From assembly GCA_963277665.1 (NCBI GenBank), contig OY728123.1, forward strand, positions 627,314,915 to 627,378,914: a stretch of DNA of 64,000 bases, written 5' to 3'. Made by a program: the position numbers and the translations under genes. This DNA is from Viscum album (taxonomy: Eukaryota; Streptophyta; Magnoliopsida; Santalales; Viscaceae). This document shows positions 9,374 to 21,800 of the stretch, in pieces. The notes below the pieces were generated by a model. It had not been told where the DNA came from. It did no database searches and worked only from the letters and a program-made list of their open reading frames with translations. Numbering within the stretch: position 1 is the stretch's first letter; every line of letters starts with the position of its first letter.

Positions 9374-9385
9374 TGGTATCAGAGG
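9374..9385 (+). other. Primer-binding site of element 1
   Basis: TGGTATCAGAGG lies two bases after the 5' LTR end. TGGTATCAGAG complements the 3' end of plant initiator methionyl-tRNA, the usual primer for this group. Confidence 0.85.
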
Positions 9386-9575
9386 TCGGTTTAGATAACT
9401 TTAGAGGTTATGGTACTCTCTAATCATAAGTGACATTACCATAATGGTTATGATTTCAGAAAGAGTCCTAGTTTTAGATAACGTTAATGGGTAAGTATAT
9501 CTTAGTGTTCATCATCCTCATTGGTACATGATTGTTTTTTTGATATGATCACACTGACCTTGTTGGTTTTAGTAA

Positions 9576-10067
9576 ATGGATGGATCTAGTAGGCACCAAA
9601 GTAAAGGTGGATGTGAAAGAATCTGTGACAGTTTTCTTAGTGAGACACTGAATGATATGGGAGCTGCAATGAAATCTCTTGTCTTTATCCTCAACCAACT
9701 ATCTGGATTCATGATTGACCACCTAAACCTTAGTGATTTCTATAAGGAATCATATATGTGAGAAAAAAATCCCTATGGAACTATAGGTAATAATCATAAA
9801 GGTTAGTGTGTTAAAAAACCTATGTGTCAAAGATGTGGAAAGAAAAACCTAGGAAAATGTTTCAAAGGGACAGAAATATGCTATAGATGTGGAAATGGAG
9901 GTCATAAAGAAAGAACCTGTCATGGAAAAAGGAAGCATCCAGTTGACTCGAGGAAAGGGAAAGATGTTCTTTCTGAGGGATCAATTGAATGTTTTAAATG
10001 TGGTGTGCATGGTCATTATGAAAACACATGTCTTACGAATATGTTTTGGGTATGGGATCACCAATAA
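9576..10067 (+). pseudogene. gag remnant of element 1 with zinc knuckles
   Basis: The role would be the nucleocapsid part of Gag, which binds element RNA. An ATG at 9576 opens 61 codons that stop at 9761. A second frame (9822-10067, 81 codons) holds three knuckles. The first is the short chromovirus type, C-x2-C-G-K-K-x-x-G-x-C, with Asn where His is expected. The second (C-Y-R-C-x4-H-x4-C) and third (C-F-K-C-x4-H-x4-C) are complete. The central Gag capsid-like domain seen in B around 31411-31640 is missing, so the gene is a truncated two-piece remnant. Basic residues between knuckles 2 and 3 suit RNA binding. Two intact CCHC motifs, while the rest of the coding region is lost, are noteworthy in an element otherwise without pol. 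Confidence 0.75.
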
Positions 10068-11677
10068 CGTACAAATATTCATTTACCAATACCTAAGGCC
10101 ATTCCGATTGAGGATGAAGAAACTAACAATGACCATTCAAAGGTATGGATTATTTCATAACTATTGTTTTCCTATTGTGGAATCTTAGGATATGATTCAT
10201 GATTTTGTTTGTAGGAAAGAATTATTTCGGAATAAGTTGTAATGGAATGGTAAATGGATCATGAAGAATGTTGAATCAGTAAGAAGTCAATGTATTAGGG
10301 ATTCAAGATTTATGGTGAAATTATTAAGAGTATTAAGTCTATTTTGTTGATGGGGTTACGTTAGAAGACTTTTTATAGTATGTCTAACCCTGATTTTGAT
10401 ATATGAAAATTTTATTCAAGGAATAGTTATATGTTCTTTTGTGGACATAGTTATAAAATAACCATTAGAGTTTATATGATCCTTACTTTTGAGGTAATTA
10501 TGGGTTACTATATGTTATGATAGAAAGTGAAAAGAATGAGATAAAATTGAGGTTAAATTATGTTATGATTATTTTTGAAGATTTTATCTCGTTTTGGGTA
10601 AAGTTTTAAGAATTATATAGTTTTGGAAAAAGGAAAACACGTAGACCGTGTGACAACCCGTCGTGTCGGATAAAGCTACGGGAATCGAACCCACAACCAA
10701 AGTGCGACTGGTATTTATCTCCTACCACTGGACTACGTGAATTCCCTGGTTAGTTTGACTTATTCATTTTAGTTAGATGATTTTTTTAATTAATAGTAAG
10801 TTTATTTTGGGTTATCTATGGAAATTATTAACCTATCATGGAGGATAGGTGATTAGGTTAATTACTTTTCCATATGAGACTTTAAGAGCAACTAATGTTG
10901 TTTGGAGATAAATGTTACGATTTAACTTGGAAGACTATGTGACTAAATCCTTCAAATATTTGGGTTTCAATCATAGTTTGGTTAATTTGAAGAATTTTTC
11001 GGAGAAATTGTTAATCGAATGGTCCTCGTTGAACTTTGGGTTTTGTTGGACAAATTTTAGAGATTAAGAATAGATTTTCTTTTTATAAAGGGTTATCCTT
11101 TTCTGGATTATCTGATCTTGTACTAACCTTTTTGATTTTGGTTTTGGTTAGAGTCTAAAGACATGGGAAGTATATAGTTATCTCATTTGGATTAGGTGAT
11201 TCTATAGAAGTTGATTATAGTACTCTTAATGTGAACAAGTCTTCCTAAATACTAGTCTTTTGGAGAAAATATGAGCTTGTGTAAGAAATCTAATAAAAGT
11301 TGAAAGTCAACATGATAAGTAATTATGTTTCCTTATGAATAAATTCCTCAATAAAATTAACTCAAAACAAAAATGTTGTCTATTAATTTTCCTACTGGGG
11401 AATCGAATACCGTTTAACCCATCACAAGTTGTTGATTTTCTTGTGGTTAACTTTCTCCTAAACATGTTTTCTATCACTCTCTATCAGAACATGACCCTAT
11501 GTTTTCTCCTCCATGTCCATGTTTTCCTACATGGAATCCTAGTATGGGTTAACATGGGTGACCTCTGTACTTCTCTTTCTTTATTTTAAAGTGATTGTTT
11601 TACCTACTCTTGTTCTGATGTGGGACTTTCAAGGATGTTTCCGAGCCCAATTTTAAAATTGCGAGGACGTAATTCCC
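10068..11677 (+). other. Non-coding internal remainder of element 1
   Basis: About 1.6 kb lie between the zinc knuckles and the polypurine tract. I see no protease, RT, RNase H, integrase or chromodomain motif in any frame. The only long open frame (11335-11589) is hydrophobic and matches nothing I know. The last 50 bp (GAGGACGTAATT type text before the purine run) resemble the usual pol 3' end of this lineage, so a deletion joined gag to the pol tail region. It contains the tRNA-like insert at 10638-10739. Confidence 0.6.
10638..10739 (-). ncRNA. tRNA-like sequence with A and B boxes, inverted-repeat ends
   Basis: On the minus strand, an A box TAGTCCAGTGG (10735-10725) and a B box GGTTCGATTCC (10691-10681) are spaced as in a tRNA. 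A D-arm, a 5-bp anticodon stem with a 7-nt loop (10712-10696, triplet GCA) and a T-arm can be drawn. The 7-bp acceptor stem does not pair and position 33 is C rather than T, so it is not a working tRNA gene. The segment is GC-richer than its surroundings. It is bounded by CACGTAGACC (10638-10647) and its near inverse GGACTACGTG (10730-10739). Past the minus-strand end comes a T-rich run, like a pol III stop. It may be a tRNA pseudogene or a short SINE-like unit captured by the retroelement. Confidence 0.5.
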
Positions 11678-11692
11678 AAAAGCGGGGAAGGA
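11678..11692 (+). other. Polypurine tract of element 1
   Basis: AAAAGCGGGGAAGGA directly abuts the 3' LTR. One C interrupts the purines. This is the expected plus-strand primer position. Confidence 0.85.
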
Positions 11693-14032
11693 TGTAACAC
11701 CCCAGGTAAGTAAAGAATATGACATTTTTATATTTATCCCTATTTGTGAATAAAATTTTAATATTAATTTAAAGGGAATTCTATGCTTGATGGCTTACCC
11801 AATACGCAACAAAGAGTTCCTTTGAAATCTTACGTTGCACTCTAATAATAAAATAATATTATTTTAAATGTTAGTTAACACGTAGCTTTTGTAGTGGCAG
11901 GAATGAATAGAAATAACTAAAATATGATTATATATGTTTGTTAAATGTTTTTACATTTATGTAATAAAGGATAAAGGCTTAAAATACGAAAAGAATTCAA
12001 TTTTAGGCATATATACTCTAATTTTCACTAAAGGTCCATTTGTCAACTTTTCATGGGGAACCGTCATTAAATATAGTTCTGGTCACTCTTATAAATTATA
12101 TTTGACCAAATAAAACTCTTCTTTATAATCAGGACATCAAAATTCACTTTGGGAAAATTTTTGGTATTTTTCTGATAAAGATCATTTTTTAATGAATAGT
12201 GAAAAATGTTGTATTTTAATTCAAAACCTCTTTTTAATCTAATTTATTTATATGATTATATTATCTTTTGAATTGGTTTTAAAGTGAAATTATATTATAT
12301 TTTTACCATTTAATCCAATAGTGGTCATTGGAATTAATTTCACTTTGAAATCATATTTAAACTAGTGTCAATCTTTTGATACATTTTGTTTCATAAAAAC
12401 ACGCTATTTGTTTTGACAGCGGGAATTAATTATTAAATTAATTAATGAAACTTATATTTTTTTAAATTTGTAAAATACACATCATTTTTGAATTCTGAAT
12501 ATCAAATATAGATTAGGGTGATGTTTTGTTATTTTTCAGAAAAACTTCAATTTTTGATGAATAGTGAAACTACTAAGTGGTGCTTAAAAAAATAATTTTT
12601 TCGTTTAAATGAAATTTTACCACCTTTGTGTTTTAAATTTCAAAAATCTGACATATATGGTTGTAATTAAGAAGTAAAATGTGGTTCAATGGGATTAAAA
12701 TAGTTTTTTTTGGTGAATAGTTACTTTTATGTTTTTAATCGCGATTAGAGGTAATTAGTGTAGTTTAAGGTAAAAATAATTTTTTAATAATATGAAATGA
12801 ACTTGACACATGTCCTACCATTATTGGATGTGTCATGGCCGACCCAGAAAATCCATTGGTCAACTTGGGGATCCCATGGAGCCTCTTTGGCAGGAAAATG
12901 ACATTAATATCTTTTTATTTAATGTTAAAATAAAAATGTCACAAACATGACTTGTTTTACTAAAACAATTTTTACATGGGGTTATACAAGTCATATTTTT
13001 GACTATAAATATTAATTGGAAATCTAAAACGATTTCCTACATCATAGTATTTTTTTATAATTTTCATACATTAACTAAATTAAATTAATTATGACACCAT
13101 GATGATGCAGCGATTACCTCATTATTTAATGATTTAAATAAAATGGAAATATAATGTAAAATATAAGACCTAAACATGTCCAAAACCTATTTGATGGGTG
13201 AATTTAGAACCCTTATCACCTTATCCTAGAAACACGTCAATGTGGGACCATTAAAATCCAAATCACATTCTAAAATAAAGTAACATTTCCTAACATTCCA
13301 GGAGTGCCCCTCCTCTCCTCTTATAAAAGGCCATCACCTCTACCACCTTACCCACACCTATAAAGCCTTTGGCTCGGCCAAAACCTACCCATTACATCTC
13401 TCCACATCCCTCTCTTCATCATTGAACCCTCAATTTTGGAAGAATCCTTTCCAATAAATCCTTCGAGCTCAAATCAAAGAGAGTTACCCGATTTAAAGGT
13501 AGTGTCCTCTCTTGTGTTCTTATGCTTTATTTTGCTTCTACAAACCTCTAAACTTTTTTTATTCCTTTATTTTGAAACAACACAAGTATCCTCAATATAC
13601 TAGGATGTCTTTATAAGAAGGAATATAGCTACACTTTCACAAACCTTCATCTAATGGCTAAAGGACATACTGTTTCTGTGGATGGAGAATTTCTGTCTCA
13701 CGAAACGATGATTGTTCAACACTCATATAAAACCTTCAAATGTGGCCATTAAGATGACAATATATTTATATATGATATATAATATGTGTATGATTTACTT
13801 AAGCTTCTGTATTTTTCATTTTTGGCATACCATTATGGTTTCCATTGTGGGTATACACGATAATTTCATTTTAGGAAGTGTGGACTACTGCCCCCTCAAT
13901 GTGATTTGATTCGTTAATTCCATATGTGGGACGTATAAAGGATGGATTTAAAGTTATTATATATGATTTTATACTGTAAGTATAATATAACATTATATCA
14001 TTAGTATTTTCTTTCCATTAAAGTATGAGATA

Positions 14033-14097
14033 GAAATGAAAGTAGCGTTCATGCGTACGTACGGCTTACCGTCTCCATGAACGGTGCATTTCATTTC
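14033..14097 (+). promoter_or_regulatory. Conserved 65-nt hairpin, best copy (3' LTR)
   Basis: All nested arms pair: 9 bp outer, 8 bp middle (CGTTCATG with CATGAACG) and 4 bp inner (ACGG, loop CTTA, CCGT). A GTACGTAC run lies between the middle and inner stems. A second copy follows at 14241-14305. Confidence 0.8.
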
Positions 14098-14240
14098 TTA
14101 TCCCCAAATGTAATGTACTATTATAAGTAAATATATATAATGGATATCTATGATGTATGTTACATTTAAATGATTAATATAATTATGGAATTAAAATATA
14201 CATATCTCTCATTTATTTTTAATTCTATTAATATGACATA

Positions 14241-14305
14241 GAAATGAAAGTAGCGTTCATGAGTACGTACGGCTTACTGTCTCCATGAACGGTGCATTTC
14301 ATTTC
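14241..14305 (+). promoter_or_regulatory. Conserved 65-nt hairpin, copy 2 (3' LTR)
   Basis: The outer and middle stems are intact; the inner stem has one mismatch (ACGG against CTGT). It lies 208 bp after the first copy, as in the 5' LTR. Confidence 0.75.
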
Positions 14306-16592
14306 ATACCTATAAATGATTATGTAATATTATAAATACATGTATATTCTGGATATATATGATATATATGATATAAAAATTATGAATATCAATCTGGATA
14401 TAATGAACCTTTGACCACACGAACAACATTTAATTGTACGAAGTCCACTTTCGACTTAAGAACCAAATATCAAAAAAACATACATTATTAACTTAAATGA
14501 TTTCATAATGTCAATAACATGGTAATAAGTGATATAAAACTAATATTGAACTTGAAAAAGGTTCTTAAGAAAGTATATATTAACTCCTGTTTATTATTCA
14601 TGATGTTAAATAACGATCGAGTCAAGTCGGACCCGAGGTAAGGGATCCTACCTCGATCTTTCTTTTTTAAGTACTCTCTTTAATGTCATTTATTTTAAGC
14701 ACATATTTCTTATGTTTGGGGATGTTATTTTATATTCCTAATTCTGTACTTTTTATGTTCATATTATGAGGGACCCTATTTGATCTCATAAATCCATTTT
14801 TGGATGTTTGAAGTGGCACTGTTAGGCTGCTGGGTTTTCATAAGGGATTTTTCATCTCACATTTATTCCCGTGAGATTTATGCTTCATTTGCCACCATTT
14901 CCTTTGAGAGGTGTATATACTGACCATTATTCTAATCTTTGTGTAATATAATTTCGTTTATGAGTATTTACATCAATGTTTGATATACCTTCTTTCATGG
15001 GGTGTACGTTTCGAAAGTTACGGAAGTCGGTAAGGGAACCTTTCACCTTCCTCTTTTTAAAAGACTTCTTTTGTTATGTCTTTTAATTTACATATTATTA
15101 TTTTGGGATATGTTATTCTATATCCTTATTGATGTAAAGCTTATGTCCAAGTGATGATATACCATTCACTCTCTCATCGACTAATTTTCTGAATTTTGAT
15201 GTGACGTCTTTAGGCTATCAAATTTTTACAAAGGAACATCTTAACCCAATTTAGATTTCTTTGGTTTAAACTTGTACTTCTTGAACATGTCAAACAATTA
15301 ATATGTGTGAATGACCTATTATTGTTTCACACTTAATATATACTTATATTGGGTGTATTTATATTTCTCACACATAATTATGTGATAGATTTATCCTTAA
15401 TTTAAGGATACCATCTTTATAATGGTTTTCATCTCAATTTACATTTCCATTGAGACTTCATTGTTGTTATGCACCAATTAACTTATATATGGTGTGTATA
15501 CTGTCCTTTGACATATTATATCATGAATCCCTTTATTATCAAGATATTATAATGTTCAGATTAAATCTTATTCCCCACTTATTTGTATTAAAGAGTCTCT
15601 CATTTTGTTAAAAACTCTTTAACAAAAATATAGTTTTAAATCTTTTAAAGATTCATTATTCTAAATAGTTATCTTTAATTTCCATGTTTTCAAAATGGTT
15701 TTTAGTATTTATTTATATGGAAATTAATGTTTTAAAAATATAATTCCATTAAAATTTTCAAAGTGGTATGGGACACTTTGATTAAAAAATCTCTTTTAAA
15801 TGGTTTTTGAAAATGGATTGATTAATTCAATATCTTAGAATTACTTATTGTGATTGCAAATGAAATTTTGTTATTGAAATCTGTATATTTTCAATATTTT
15901 ATGTGTAATGATGGCACTTGAACATTTTACGGGTGGTTACGTGATAAACCATATGACGGGTGCTGCCGTGAATACCAGGACGACTGGTTACGTTATAACC
16001 TCCAATGCATTGGGTATGGAAGTCAGCCGTATGGCTATTCCATTAAGTGATATGTGTGGAAGTCAACCGTATGGTTATTCAATTTAAGTATGTTTATGTC
16101 CCAAGTTACATTTATATGTTATGTGTTCTTTATATGGGTTTTATGGTAATCTTTTGGTTACAAATGGGTAATGAATGATATTTTATTCAGTGAAGAGTTT
16201 TTACTACTTCCTAAATGTGAAAGGTATTACTCTGATAAAGTATACATGGTTTACTTGATGTTTTGAAAAACTAATAGTTTTCCTTCTTTTTGTATCCTTT
16301 ACTAGGCTTTTTATGGTCATCCAATGTTTTTGAAATGTTTTCCACAGGTATTAAAGATGAATATGGTCAAGGACGGGATCATGGAAAGACATTCAATCTA
16401 AAACATGGAACTAGACATGTTTCTTATTAAGTTTTTTTTGTTATGGAAACTTAGTAAAAGTGTCTCGTATGTAATCTTTTGAGATGTAATTGTTTTGACA
16501 TAATTCTATAAAACTCTAAACCTGAAAATATCCTCAATGTGAATTATTCATTTAATTCAATATTAAGTAAGGTTTAAGGTCGGGGCCTTATA

Positions 16593-16951
16593 TGGAGCAC
16601 TGAGGAGGCTATCTGTACCTACCCTTTATGTAGGATCAGTGGTGGATGATCCTTGAGCTTCTAGGAACCTTCTAGCTATTTGTATTTTTAGTTGTACCTG
16701 TTTGTTAATTCCATGTACTTTACTGTTGGGCTTGTATTTCAGGCCCTTGTATTATCCATCACTTCTTCTGTATTAATTTTTTACTTAGAGTTTGCATCTC
16801 TTTGTTCTCTGGTTGTGTTTGTTTGCAGTTATAAAGGAAATGTCTTCACAGTTTAGCAATTTACGCCTTTGGTTCTAGTCGCCAGCCCCAGGACTATGGA
16901 AGGAGAGCATGTGGTAGTTATGACATGATCCCTAGGGGATGGGTCCTGACA
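16593..16951 (+). repeat. Right part of the LTR-like sequence split by element 1
   Basis: A GC-richer stretch with T-rich tracts continues the 3036-4470 block. It ends GGGTCCTGACA, a plausible LTR terminus (CA). No primer-binding site follows, so it would be a 3' or solo LTR. The bases TATAT after it compare with TATAA near 3011-3015, a weak duplication candidate. Confidence 0.4.
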
Positions 16952-18800
16952 TATATGATAAATTCATTTTTATCTTTTCTCTTATAATTTGAATAACCCA
17001 TATTTATCTCTCCCTTAATTTTCCTCAATTCTTGGCTCATCTCTATTCCTTGCTGATATCTTGTGTAATTCATCATAGGGGGAAAACACATGCATGGATA
17101 GTTGACCACCCACCCCCTTTAATATCTCTTCCACTCATTGTTGTTTCATGTTTCATTTCTTATGTCCAAATTTTGATTTAAATTTCTCTATTTCTAAAAA
17201 TTAACGAATATTCAGTTTGATATATTTATTGGTAAGGACCATATTTTTTCAACGAACGTGGATCGTAACCATTAGAGATGGTTGAAACTCATTAGTATGT
17301 TTAATTTCATATGTCTCCTTTTTAAAAAAATTACTGACATTTATTAAATCTAAAATTTCTCTCCTTGTTATTTTAGAGTTGGAAAGGTTTATTGAAGGTA
17401 TAAGAATTTTATCGTGGGTTGTTATTCATCTATAATGACCACTAATCTTGGGGTGACAAAAGTAAATGTGTTATCTAATTATATGGTATTAGTAAAGGTA
17501 TCATTGACTATATTTTTACATTTTATAACATGAGTAGGTTCCTGAGAATTATTTGTGAAGAAGTGATGTAGATAATTAATGGATAACCTAGGGGTATCCA
17601 TGGATGAAATTGGATTAGGTAAGATTTAGTGAGTGAATTTCCAACTAGAGTAATGTCTATTCAAGTGTTTTGTGAATTTTGGTCCAATTGTTACAATTAT
17701 GATATATGGGTTTTTATTGAAATGTTTTATTAATCTCCTGAAATTATAATAATTGGTTATTTTTTGGATTTTTCTTGTTTGGTATGTTGAATTATTATGA
17801 ATATGGAAAGTGGTTGGGTGTAATGCTGGCCTGGGATTGTAATTTATAAATATTTGGCTGGAATTCCAAACATCAGAAGTGAGGTGATAAAATTTTATGT
17901 AATGAAAATTATAGATGGTTTATAAATTCGTTATGGTATAACACAAACTATGTATATATTTAATAGTGGTATGGTTGTAATTCCATAATCACATACTTAT
18001 TTGGGTGTGGTTGGATATATAACCTAATGCAATTCAATTATATTGAATTGTTTTGGCGTAATTATTATTATGGATGTTTTTATGTGTGATAGGTTTTTTG
18101 AAATAAAAATCATAGTAGAATTGAATTTCTTTCATGTTTAACTATAAACCTTATGACTTTAGGAGGGATGGGTCAGTGTTCCTTCTAACCATGCTTCATA
18201 TGGTTGCAATGTTGGGGATACTACCGACTATTATTCTACATTTTGAAGCTTAATACAAATTGAAGACATGTTTCTATATGTTAGTAATGATATCTTACAT
18301 GTTTGTACTTGAAATAACAAATATACAATATTGGTATGGTAGATCCAACAGCTCTTCAAAAAACATGCATACATAACGAATATTTATTTTTTGTTTCTGT
18401 ATTTTATTCATCAGGTCACAGTAGCTTGAACATTTATTTATCATATATTTTTTTGGAATGTGGTTCTATGTGTCCAAATATGATACATTAAAACATTTAT
18501 TGGTAGACATGATAATTTACTATACATTATATTTCAATATCTAACTAATATAAATTTGCTAGTTGTTTTGGTTTCATGAGAAAGAGGATGATTTTCTGAG
18601 TTTGAAGACATGATTTTGTGGAGTCTCAGGAGAAAATTTATTATTATCAATATTTTATAATTTTATTACCATGATACATATAATGACCGCATATAAAAAT
18701 TAGGTTTTTATTGTATAATTGTGTGAAAATAAAGGTTTCCAATTTATTTTCTCACGACCAATATTGTTTACCAATCACAGTATTTAGAAATGGTATCTAA
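16952..18800. other. AT-rich old repeat, no gene seen
   Basis: There are no long open frames and no retroelement protein motif. The text near 18440 (TTTTTTGGAATGTGG) resembles 54425-54440 inside the C LTR, so this may be the 3' portion of a further decayed LTR. The limits are not visible. Confidence 0.3.
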
Positions 18801-21800
18801 AATCACCCGATATTTAGATAAGTTTATCTCCTTTAAATTAATATTATGTATGATAGTTATTGATTTATTAAATATTAAAATATAATGAATTGTGATACTT
18901 CTACTAATTTAGGACATAATAATAAACACAATTATATTATGTTGTTGTAATATAAAACAACATGAATATAATTATTAACGGAATAAACGAACGTATATTT
19001 ATAAATTAAAATGAAATAAATGGTTTATAAACATTGGTTTCAATGATTAATTGCATCATAACTATAAATATGAAAATAAAGAAATGAATTAGGAATAAAA
19101 TAAGCATGATGAGAGAGAAGTAAATGAATACATTTTTAGTGAAGCATGAAAATATATATTTAGAAATATAATATTACTCTTATATATATGTATATTGATT
19201 ATATATCCATTATTTATATATATCCATTATGTAAACATAAATTCAATTTGCCTGAAATGAATATAAAATATTATAAAGGTAAAATAGATTTTATTTAATA
19301 TCAAAAAATAACCCGTGCAATGTATTTTTTATCATAATATATTAAATTTAACACTTTTGAGAAATTATTACAACTTATTTAGTTTATTATATATTAAATA
19401 TATTGGTCTATTATTTACTTAATTAATCCTATAAATAAGTGAATGAGAATAAATTGATTTTATTTTTCCTGAATAATTTTATTGATTTTTTTTCTTATTT
19501 CATTTTGCATGCAATAAATGCAAAACATTTCTTACACATTAATAAATTAAATTTTAAAAATTATTATCATTTTTTAAATCATAATATTTAAATTACCTTA
19601 GTGTGTAATTTTTGGATTTTTGTAAAAATATTGATTGTTTAGTAAAAATTAGCAGATACCATAATTATAAAAATCTATAATTTATGTTCATTTATTTATA
19701 AAGTACGAATTTTTTAATAGATTAAAAATAATTTATTTTGAAGAAAAAATATAATTATTTTCATTGAAATCATAATTTTACATAAATTTTTATAAACATT
19801 TTTTATAATTAAAAAACATTTCTTAGAAATTTTTTTTGTCTCATTTTACTAGTATATTTCAAATACAATTTCTGATGCATTAAGGTATTCATTTTTATAA
19901 AATAGATTATATATTTGGATTTATATTTACCAAGTATGGTAATATTAAAATGTTTATTTTGGGTTATTATGAATTTTAACCATGGTAGATATTTGTTACT
20001 TCATGTAAGGATAAATTAGGTAATTAAGGTTAAAAATAATGTGACAATGATTAATAAATATATCAAACATTTAAATTATGTATATTGGATGAATTTAGTT
20101 CATAAACCATTATAAAATATTAGTATACAAAGAATATGTGTTAAATGTTTCATTGATAATGGCATAAATATTATTTTATAAGTAATGAATCAATACACAA
20201 TATCACACATTGTGTTTTAGTATCTCTAATATTTGTTTGTTTGGTAAAAGTGGAATTATTTAGTTGTAAAATGTATTTTTAAAGATTATTGAGTATATTT
20301 TATCCTCATAATTTAATAATTATTTCAATTTAATGAATAATTACATTAAATAGTTTTCTAATTCAGAAAAAATTCATGGTGATATCGTTTAAAAAAATAT
20401 AAATTATTATGAAATTATTAAAAGTAAAAAAATAAGGATGAATTATTGGATTACTATATTTTTTCAATAAATATAACAGATTAGTTATGTGATTGAATTT
20501 TATATTTTATTTCCAATTACAACTTAATATCATTAAATTCAGACTATGTTAATGGTTCCAAAAATGATATTAATGGAATATTATGTTAAATAATATTATG
20601 TTAAATGATTTATCATCGAAAAATATTTTTTTAGATATTTTTATGAGTTATATTCAATAATATCATATGTTTTTCACTTTTGGGTAAATTTTCTATTCAT
20701 ATTAATGTTCTTGACCCCATAAATAGTATAATTCACATATGTTATGGTTATCAACAAAAGGGTAAACATGGGGTTGAAACTAGGTGATAACTATTAAAAT
20801 ATTACCAAAACATGTATAATTTTTATTATATTATTTATAATCACACTCATCATAGATTCATAAAATTTATATTTTTCTCCCCTCAAAAAAAATATTAATT
20901 AATAGTACTACTTTATGTAATTTCAAGGGTGCCCCTTCCTTCAATTATAGAACAAAACCACCTCTCCATCAGTTATGTCTAAAAATTTCTAATTTACTAA
21001 TATCGGTATCTTCAATACACTGATATTCTATTTTTTGATCGTATAACCTTATACATATTGTTTTTCCATTAAATGGGAAATCAAATTATATCTTATGTGT
21101 ACTTGTAGACTAACACCTCCATGATGTGATGCATTTTTTCATCACCGTTTTAAATTTAAGGTTTAAATAATGGATTTGAAATATATATATATATATATAT
21201 ACTTATGATATTTATGAAATTATTATATTTTTATAATTTTTACTTATAGTAAATATTTATTTCATTCTATCTTTTGAAAAATGGAATCATAATTCATGAA
21301 TACATACGAGTCACTATCACTATAAAGTGATGGAATTAATTTTTCATCACCGCTTTATTTGAATAATTAAAAATGTGAATATGAATAATATACTTTTTAA
21401 TCATTTAATTATTAATTTTTTTTAATTAAATTATAACCATGAAATATGAACAAAACTATAAAACTAAAACAAACTAGAAAAATAGGTTAGTTTTACCTGG
21501 ATGATCATTTTAATGAGTAAATTCCAAATAAAACAGAAAATGAAAATTATAATGGAATGATACAGATATATTTATGAATTAATATTGGTATATAATATAT
21601 TTATAATAAATAATAATTTATTATACCTAATATTTGAAAATGTACAATGAAATATGAAGCTTATGGTAGGGGTATCTCTCTTAAATTTATTTCACTAAGT
21701 CATATGTCATATCAACAACATTATACTTTTTGTGGGGTATTTAAAACCCATTTATGTATTTTATGGTTATTATAATTAATATTAAGTGTCTTTATATATC

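Larger units (their letters stand above)
4471..16592 (+). mobile_element. Element 1: non-autonomous Tekay-like LTR retrotransposon
   Basis: Two direct repeats of 4901 and 4900 bp flank 2321 bp of internal DNA. The order is LTR, primer-binding site, gag remnant, polypurine tract, LTR. LTRs start TGTAACACCCC and both end CCTTATA, so the canonical terminal CA is TA here. Flanking 5-mers are TGGAT (4466-4470) and TGGAG (16593-16597), a four-of-five match to a target-site duplication. By eye the LTRs agree at about nine positions in ten, closer than the pairs of elements B and O, so this is probably the youngest insertion. The internal region lacks protease, RT, RNase H and integrase, so any mobility depended on a helper element. 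LTRs make up about 80% of the length, as in large retrotransposon derivatives. Confidence 0.92.
11693..16592 (+). repeat. Element 1, 3' LTR (4.9 kb)
   Basis: Collinear with the 5' LTR from TGTAACACCCC to CCTTATA with a one-base length difference. It keeps the TATA box (13320-13330), mini-ORF (13654-13752), C-rich block (13876-13940), hairpins (14033-14097 and 14241-14305), 36-nt box (14602-14637; acceptor AG lost) and short array (15930-16085). The duplicated GTAAGGG unit has period 392 bp (14638 and 15030). The first hairpin is the most complete in the window, with all three nested stems paired. Confidence 0.93.

Noticed and set aside
9889..10188. A 99-codon frame overlapping the gag zinc knuckles
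   Set aside because: It is the +1 shadow of the knuckle frame and has no motif of its own.
10638..10739. Functional tRNA-Cys(GCA) gene
   Set aside because: The acceptor stem does not pair and the anticodon loop lacks T at position 33. Reported only as tRNA-like.
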